NCBI GenBank assembly: GCA_018436725.1 | Contig: JAHDKT010000029.1 | Coordinates: 62,001-126,000 of the forward strand | DNA length: 64,000 nucleotides | Reading direction: 5' to 3' | Origin: Synergistaceae bacterium | Lineage (GTDB): Bacteria > Synergistota > Synergistia > Synergistales > Aminobacteriaceae | Shown: positions 59,810 through 64,000 of the stretch, in pieces | Layout: each line of letters begins with the position of its first letter | Position numbering within the stretch: position 1 is the first letter of the stretch | Notes under the pieces: generated by a model | The model's database searches: none | What the model was told of the DNA's origin: nothing | The model's input: only the letters and a program-made list of their open reading frames with translations | Program-made: the position numbers and the translations under genes

Positions 59810-61003
59810 ATGTCCAGACAGGTCTATCTTGACTACGCTGCCACGACGTTTACAGCGCCCGAGGTTGTTTCCTCGATGGCCCCGTACTTCACACAGTCGT
59901 TCGGGAACCCGTCGTCCATCTATTCCTTTTCCGAGAGCAACAGGAAGGCGATGGCCTCCGCCAGGCAACAGGTAGCGGATGTCCTCGGAGCGACGAAAGA
60001 GGAGATCTTTTTTACCAGCGGAGGCACCGAGGCCGATAACTGGGCGCTGAAGGGTGTCGCATGGAGGAACCGCTCGAAGGGAAACCATGTTATTACGACG
60101 AAGATAGAGCACCATGCCGTGCTGCATACGGCTCAGTTCCTTCAGGAGAACGGTTTCGAGGTGACGTACCTCGATGTGGACTCCGAAGGCAAGGTCCGCC
60201 TTGAAGATCTGAAAAACGCGGTAACCGACCGAACTATTCTTGTATCGGTGATGTTCGCCAACAATGAAATCGGAACATTGCAGCCGATAGCGGAAATAGG
60301 CGCATTCTGTCGTGAGAAAGGCATTGTCTTCCACACCGACGCCGTCCAGGCTGTCGCGCACGTCCCGATCGACGTGAGGGCGATGAATATCGACCTGCTC
60401 TCTCTCTCCGCGCATAAATTCTACGGCCCTAAGGGCGTCGGCGCGCTCTACGTGCGCAAGGGGGTAAAGATCGATAATTTCATGCACGGAGGCGGCCAGG
60501 AGCGAGGAAAACGCGCGACAACCGAGAACGTGGCCGGAATCGTAGGCCTTGGCGCCGCTATCGAGCTGACGGCGTCCAGAATGAAAGAAGCTTCGGGCCG
60601 CGTGGGAAAACTTCGCGACATGCTGATCGACGGCGTGATGAAGACGATCCCGCATGCGAAACTCAACGGCGCGCCCTCGGGCGAGCGCCTTCCGAACAAC
60701 TCGAACTTCAGCTTCATCGGCATCGAGGGGGAGACGCTTCTTCTCGATCTCGACGGAGCCGGCATCTACGCTTCCACAGGCAGCGCCTGTTCGTCGGGAT
60801 CGCTGGACCCCTCGCACGTGCTCATGGCTATCGGTCTTTCCCATGAACAGGCGCACGGTTCACTCCGCATGACGCTCGGGGAGGAGACGTCGGAAGAGGA
60901 TATCCGCTACGTTCTCTCCGTGCTTCCGGGAATAGTGGAGCGACGCCGCGCCATGTCCCCCCTCTGGGAGGACTTTCTCAAGAAGACGCAAGGAGGGAAA
61001 TAA
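59810..61003 (+). CDS. iscS: Cysteine desulfurase (IscS/NifS)
   Basis: 397 residues. PLP Lys in LSLSAHKFYGPKG; catalytic Cys in STGSACSSGSLDPSH; the N-terminus YLDYAATT is typical. It supplies sulfur for Fe-S clusters and, in cells with selenoproteins, NifS-like enzymes may also supply selenium. The sequence leans to the NifS-like type used with IscU/NifU in anaerobes. Confidence 0.95.
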   Translation: MSRQVYLDYAATTFTAPEVVSSMAPYFTQSFGNPSSIYSFSESNRKAMASARQQVADVLGATKEEIFFTSGGTEADNWALKGVAWRNRSKGNHVITTKIEHHAVLHTAQFLQENGFEVTYLDVDSEGKVRLEDLKNAVTDRTILVSVMFANNEIGTLQPIAEIGAFCREKGIVFHTDAVQAVAHVPIDVRAMNIDLLSLSAHKFYGPKGVGALYVRKGVKIDNFMHGGGQERGKRATTENVAGIVGLGAAIELTASRMKEASGRVGKLRDMLIDGVMKTIPHAKLNGAPSGERLPNNSNFSFIGIEGETLLLDLDGAGIYASTGSACSSGSLDPSHVLMAIGLSHEQAHGSLRMTLGEETSEEDIRYVLSVLPGIVERRRAMSPLWEDFLKKTQGGK

Positions 61004-61007
61004 CGCT

Positions 61008-61427
61008 ATGTACAGCGAAAAAGTATTGGATCACTTTCAGAATCCTCGCAATGTGGGCGAAATCGAGAATCCGGACGGTGTAGGCCAGGCCGGAAACCCC
61101 AAGTGCGGCGATATCATGAAAATCTATCTTCGCGTAGAGAACGACGTGGTCACCGATATTAAATTCAAGACCTTCGGCTGCGCCTCCGCGATAGCATCTT
61201 CGAGCATGGCGACCGAGCTGGTGAAAGGGAAAAATATCGACGAAGCATGGAGCCTTACGAACAGCGCGGTGGCCGAGGCGCTCGACGGCCTGCCCCCGGT
61301 GAAGATGCACTGCTCGGTGCTCGCGGAGGAAGCCATCCACGCCGCCATCAACGACTACCGCAGGCGGAAAGGACTGCCTGTTCTCGAAGACAAAGAGTAC
61401 AATCACGACCACGGTCATCAGCATTAA
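61008..61427 (+). CDS. iscU: Fe-S cluster scaffold protein IscU/NifU N-terminal type
   Basis: 139 residues. The three scaffold Cys in GNPKCGDI, TFGCASAIASSS and VKMHCSVLAEEA. The C-terminus is His-rich (NHDHGHQH), possibly a metal-binding tail. Four bases after iscS. No iscA, hscBA or fdx genes follow, a reduced set usual in anaerobes. Confidence 0.95.
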   Translation: MYSEKVLDHFQNPRNVGEIENPDGVGQAGNPKCGDIMKIYLRVENDVVTDIKFKTFGCASAIASSSMATELVKGKNIDEAWSLTNSAVAEALDGLPPVKMHCSVLAEEAIHAAINDYRRRKGLPVLEDKEYNHDHGHQH

Positions 61428-61430
61428 GCC

Positions 61431-62021
61431 GTGAAGAACGCTGTCCAACGCTGTCCGTGGCCGGGGACCGACCCCCTCTACATCGCGTATCACGATGAGG
61501 AGTGGGGGGTTCCCGTCCGGGACGACGCCACATTTTTCGAATTTCTCATCCTTGAAGGTGCACAGGCGGGGCTCTCGTGGATTACCGTGCTGCGAAAACG
61601 GCAAGCCTACAGGAGAGCCTTCGACGGCTTCGATCCCGAAAGGATAGCCGCGTATGACGAACTAAAGATCGCGGAGTTGATGCGCGACGAAGGAATTATC
61701 CGGAACAGAAGAAAGATCGAAGGCGCCGTGAAAAATGCGCGCGCCTTTCTCCGTATCAAGGAGCGGAGAGGCTCGTTCGCACACTATCTTTGGGATTTTC
61801 TGGACGGGGCGCCAATCGTCAACAGATGGAGGAGTATGGAAGAAGTGCCTGCGGTGACTCCTCTCGCGGAGAAAATAAGCGCCTGCATGAAAAAAGAGGG
61901 CTTCGTTTTCTTCGGCCCGGTGATCTGCTATGCGCACATGCAGGCGACGGGAATGGTGAACGATCATTTGACCAGCTGTTTCCGGCACCCCGATTACGGA
62001 ACGCGAAGCGGGGCGAAATGA
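61431..62021 (+). CDS. tag: DNA-3-methyladenine glycosylase I
   Basis: 196 residues from GTG 61431, three bases after the iscU stop. Zinc ligands in RCPWPGTDP, AYHDEEWG and NDHLTSCFRH; catalytic Glu in FEFLILEGAQAGLSW. It removes 3-methyladenine from DNA. It ends in a hairpin that overlaps its stop codon. Confidence 0.95.
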   Translation: MKNAVQRCPWPGTDPLYIAYHDEEWGVPVRDDATFFEFLILEGAQAGLSWITVLRKRQAYRRAFDGFDPERIAAYDELKIAELMRDEGIIRNRRKIEGAVKNARAFLRIKERRGSFAHYLWDFLDGAPIVNRWRSMEEVPAVTPLAEKISACMKKEGFVFFGPVICYAHMQATGMVNDHLTSCFRHPDYGTRSGAK

Positions 62022-62060
62022 GCGGCTCCGCCGTTTTTCGCTCCGCTTCGTCCGTTTTTC
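62004..62060 (+). terminator. Terminator of the isc-tag operon
   Basis: CGAAGCGG (62004-62011) with CCGCTTCG (62043-62050) and an inner stem CGAAA/TTTCG (62014-62018 with 62036-62040), followed by TCCGTTTTTC. Confidence 0.7.
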
Positions 62061-62063
62061 GGT

Positions 62064-62270
62064 TTATCTGACGCCTTCGAAGGGACCGCGCCACCGCATC
62101 TCCGTCTGCGAAAACGAAGGCTCTGCAATCTCCGCTTTCCTTGAAGCCGAGAATCCCTCGAACGGACCTCTCCAACTGACCGAGAACAAATCGTCAAGGT
62201 GCCGGTCGTTTCTTCTGAAGATGTCTCTCTGAGTTTCCGCCGCCGCTGTGAATCCGCACTTTTTCGTCAT
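62064..62270 (-). CDS. 68-residue protein with two WRGPFEG repeats, unknown family
   Basis: ATG 62270 has AGGGAG 8 bases upstream and a TATAAT box further up. The protein has one Cys (MTKKCG), a charged middle (RDIFRRNDRHLDDLF), then SWRGPFEGF and RWRGPFEGV 27 residues apart. The seven shared residues are coded with four synonymous differences and no amino acid change, which supports real coding and selection on the peptide. No signal peptide or membrane segment. Function unknown; a modified-peptide precursor, protein-binding motif pair or small regulator are all possible. Confidence 0.6.
   Translation of the reverse strand: MTKKCGFTAAAETQRDIFRRNDRHLDDLFSVSWRGPFEGFSASRKAEIAEPSFSQTEMRWRGPFEGVR
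62074..62174. repeat. Two 20-base imperfect direct repeats inside the 68-residue gene
   Basis: 62074-62093 and 62155-62174 match at most positions, in phase (81 bases apart), and code the WRGPFEG motif on the minus strand. Confidence 0.75.
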
Positions 62271-62289
62271 TGCAAACACTCCCTTCGAA

Positions 62290-62295
62290 ATTATA
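62290..62295 (-). promoter_or_regulatory. -10 box upstream of the 68-residue gene
   Basis: A perfect TATAAT on the minus strand, about 20 bases before the start codon. No good -35 at the usual distance. Confidence 0.5.
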
Positions 62296-62331
62296 AAGAC
62301 AGAAAACGCACCACTTCGCAAATTTCTCAAT

Positions 62332-62367
62332 AAAAAAACCGGGGACCCCAGAAAGGCGGCCCCCGGT
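62332..62367 (-). terminator. Terminator of the 33-residue peptide gene
   Basis: Minus strand: a 7-bp stem ACCGGGG/CCCCGGT (arms 62338-62344 and 62361-62367) followed by a seven-T run. Confidence 0.8.
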
Positions 62368-62388
62368 TCCGGTTTTAGGGTGTACGGC

Positions 62389-62490
62389 TTATACGCCGAA
62401 CCCACCGGAAGGGGGACCGCCGATAATGAGAAGTACGAGGACGAGTACAAGGAGAGAATGCATAAGTTCATTTGTTCTGCGCATGTTCAT
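62389..62490 (-). CDS. 33-residue hydrophobic membrane peptide
   Basis: ATG 62490 lies 9 bases below AAGGAGG (ATG 62484 possible). Short polar start, one membrane helix (HSLLVLVLVLLII), then a Gly/Pro tail (GGPPSGGFGV). It has a near-consensus promoter and its own terminator, so it is a stand-alone expressed gene. It may be a small membrane regulator or a type I toxin-like peptide; no antisense RNA promoter was identified. Confidence 0.65.
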   Translation of the reverse strand: MNMRRTNELMHSLLVLVLVLLIIGGPPSGGFGV

Positions 62491-62539
62491 AGTAAGGATC
62501 CTCCTTTCCGGCGAAGTTTCTGTCTGAATATTGATAGGG

Positions 62540-62568
62540 ATGATACAGCGCCTCCGCCTTCCTGTCAA
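62540..62568 (-). promoter_or_regulatory. Promoter of the 33-residue peptide gene
   Basis: Minus strand: a perfect TTGACA (complement of 62563-62568), a 17-base spacer and TATCAT (complement of 62540-62545). Confidence 0.75.
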
Positions 62569-62603
62569 GCACCTTTTTCCAGTCTTTTCGGATATATTTA
62601 TTG

Positions 62604-62645
62604 TCTTAAGGGAAAGAAACGCCTGCGGAAGGCGAGGCGTTTCTT
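62604..62645 (-). terminator. Terminator of amtB
   Basis: AAGAAACGCCT (62614-62624) pairs with AGGCGTTTCTT (62635-62645), a perfect 11-bp stem; on the minus strand a U-rich stretch follows. Confidence 0.75.
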
Positions 62646-62668
62646 GTCGATCGATTAAAAGCGCGAGA

Positions 62669-63928
62669 TTACTCTTTTGTGGAAATGCTTGGCTTAAGCA
62701 TAAAATCGCCGTATGCGTCCACAAAGTGTTCATGCCGGTCAAGCCCTTCCAGTTCATCTTCGGAAGAGACTCGAAGGCCTATGATCGCCTTGATGAGGAA
62801 GAAGAGAAGAAACGACGTGGAGAGTGTCCAGAATGCGATGGATGCGACTCCGAGGATTTGTACGGAGAGTAGGTTTATCCCCCCTCCGTAGAGCAGACCG
62901 CCCTCCGTCGAAAAGACTCCGGCGAGTATCGTGCCCGTCGCTCCGCAAAGACCATGGACGGCGATGGCGCCTACAGGATCGTCGATGCGAAGCGTCCTTT
63001 CGATGAACTCGATTCCGTAGATCAAGACCATCGAGGCGATTAATCCTATACATACCGCTCCGAGAGGAGTGACTGCGGCGCACCCAGCGGTGATCGCAAC
63101 CAACCCGCCAAGGACTCCGTTAAGCGTCATGCTCACGTCGGGGCGACCGTACCGGACCCAGGTGATGCACATAACGGCGACAGCGGCCGTTGCGGCTGCC
63201 AGATTCGTTGTCACGGCGATGCGACCGATGGAGAAGTCGGTTCCCGAAAGAGTGCTTCCCGGGTTGAACCCGAACCAGCCGAACCAGAGGATGAAGACGC
63301 CGAGTGCGCCGAGAGTAAGGCTATGCCCGGGAATCGCTCGTGGTTTCCCGTCGGCGTCGAACTTTCCTATTCGAGGGCCGAGAAGAAAAGCTCCGGCAAG
63401 GGCTGCCCATCCACCGACCGAGTGGACGACGGAACTTCCGGCGAAGTCGACGAATCCTTTTTCGCTCAACCAACCGCCGCCCCATACCCAGTGCCCCACT
63501 ACGGGGTAGATAAACGCGCTGATGACTACGCTGTAGACGAGGTAAGCCGAGAAGCGAGTTCGCTCCGCCATGGCGCCCGAGACGATGGTTGCCGCCGTCG
63601 CCGCGAAAACGGTCTGGAAGAGAAGAAACGCGTAGGGAGAAACCGTTATTCCAAGGGATTCGCTTGTGACTTCGGCAAGAAAAAAGCCCGTGGAGCCGAA
63701 GAGAAAGTTCGACGAGGCTCCGAACATAAGGCCGAAACCCACGGCCCAGTACATGATGGAGCCAACGGCGAAATCCATTGTGTTTTTCATGATAATATTC
63801 CCCGCATTCTTCGCACGCGTGAATCCCGTTTCCACCATGGCGAAACCGGCTTGCATGAAGAAGACGAGAAACGCCGCAACAAGTACCCAAATAGTGTCAA
63901 TCGCGATCTTCAGTTCATCGATGTTCAT
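62669..63928 (-). CDS. amtB: Ammonium transporter AmtB
   Basis: 419 residues, about eleven membrane helices. FMQAGFAMVETGFTRAKNAGN, the pore region VVHSVGGWAALAGA and VHGLCGATGTILAGV with the twin-His pore residues are seen. It imports ammonium and is usually paired with a GlnK PII protein; none follows here. ATG 63928 has AAAGGAG upstream. The remaining 72 bases to the window end hold only part of its leader. Confidence 0.95.
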   Translation of the reverse strand: MNIDELKIAIDTIWVLVAAFLVFFMQAGFAMVETGFTRAKNAGNIIMKNTMDFAVGSIMYWAVGFGLMFGASSNFLFGSTGFFLAEVTSESLGITVSPYAFLLFQTVFAATAATIVSGAMAERTRFSAYLVYSVVISAFIYPVVGHWVWGGGWLSEKGFVDFAGSSVVHSVGGWAALAGAFLLGPRIGKFDADGKPRAIPGHSLTLGALGVFILWFGWFGFNPGSTLSGTDFSIGRIAVTTNLAAATAAVAVMCITWVRYGRPDVSMTLNGVLGGLVAITAGCAAVTPLGAVCIGLIASMVLIYGIEFIERTLRIDDPVGAIAVHGLCGATGTILAGVFSTEGGLLYGGGINLLSVQILGVASIAFWTLSTSFLLFFLIKAIIGLRVSSEDELEGLDRHEHFVDAYGDFMLKPSISTKE

Positions 63929-64000
63929 TCCGTCCAGCTCCTTTCGTTGTCGACGCGATCCGCATCGATCAAATCTCCTTGTCGCCCGTGCGAATTTTGA

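Noticed and set aside
62248..62658. Plus-strand open frame in the amtB-tag interval
   Set aside because: No ribosome site, and it runs antisense across two units with better signals.

Overview
The window looks like a chromosomal segment of an anaerobic, diderm, amino-acid-fermenting bacterium, most likely a member of the Synergistota. This is inferred from gene content. The evidence is a seven-gene soluble [NiFe]-hydrogenase operon of the NuoEFG-plus-hydrogenase (HydABCSL) type known from Acetomicrobium, a TAXI-type TRAP system beside amino- and keto-acid genes, a complete Liv transporter, a type II secretion operon that needs an outer membrane, and UGA-encoded selenoproteins. No rRNA, complete tRNA or CRISPR array was seen.

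Layout. 1-3050 is the right end of a prophage: endolysin, three small lysis-type or membrane genes, a terminator, and a tyrosine integrase reading back toward them. It ends in the 3' half of a tRNA-Thr(GGT), the attachment site. 3162-5136 holds two cell-envelope enzymes, an M23 peptidase and a DUF2993-YiiX fusion. 5399-13414 is a catabolic cluster: an RpiR regulator with an unusual concentric palindrome at its promoter, a class III aminotransferase, a TAXI-TRAP transporter, a two-subunit CoA-transferase and a thiolase. 14026-18266 carries a membrane nitroreductase, then an operon of a Tat-exported DUF362 protein, a NapH-NapG-like iron-sulfur fusion, tatA and tatC. 18269-25784 has a DMT exporter, two tandem PAS-GAF-HD-GYP signalling genes and an MFS carrier. 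26020-29450 is an iron-uptake operon (DtxR-FeoA fusion, feoA, feoA, feoB). 29617-40817 is a DUF2156 gene followed by a type II secretion operon in the order J-K-L-M-N-C-I-D-E-F-G.

41014-47065 holds OsmC, a GltS-like transporter, an MliC lysozyme inhibitor and a selenium redox module. In that module an EFR1-type flavodoxin-ferredoxin is cotranscribed with a thioredoxin-like gene carrying an in-frame UGA after a Cys. It diverges from an exported methionine sulfoxide reductase A whose catalytic Cys codon is UGA. A Fur-family regulator and a MoeA-like protein follow. 47172-54410 is the hydrogenase operon, with a Rex-like operator just downstream of its promoter. 54476-59204 is the branched-chain amino acid ABC transporter, whose binding protein sits on a Pro/Glu/Lys-rich stalk. 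59275-62021 is iscR-iscS-iscU-tag. 62064-62490 contains two previously unnoticeable small genes with their own expression signals. 62669-63928 is amtB.

How it fits together. Amino or keto acids enter by TRAP and Liv systems and are transaminated and cleaved to acetyl-CoA. The reducing equivalents (NADH, ferredoxin) leave as H2 through the hydrogenase, under likely Rex control. Fe-S assembly (isc) and ferrous iron uptake (feo) supply this metal-rich metabolism, and the Sec-based enzymes would deal with oxidative damage. The most novel parts are the Cys-Sec thioredoxin-like gene with its EFR1 partner, the exported Sec-MsrA, the polytopic iron-sulfur protein with an internal Tat-like motif next to tatAC, and the 68-residue protein with two WRGPFEG repeats.
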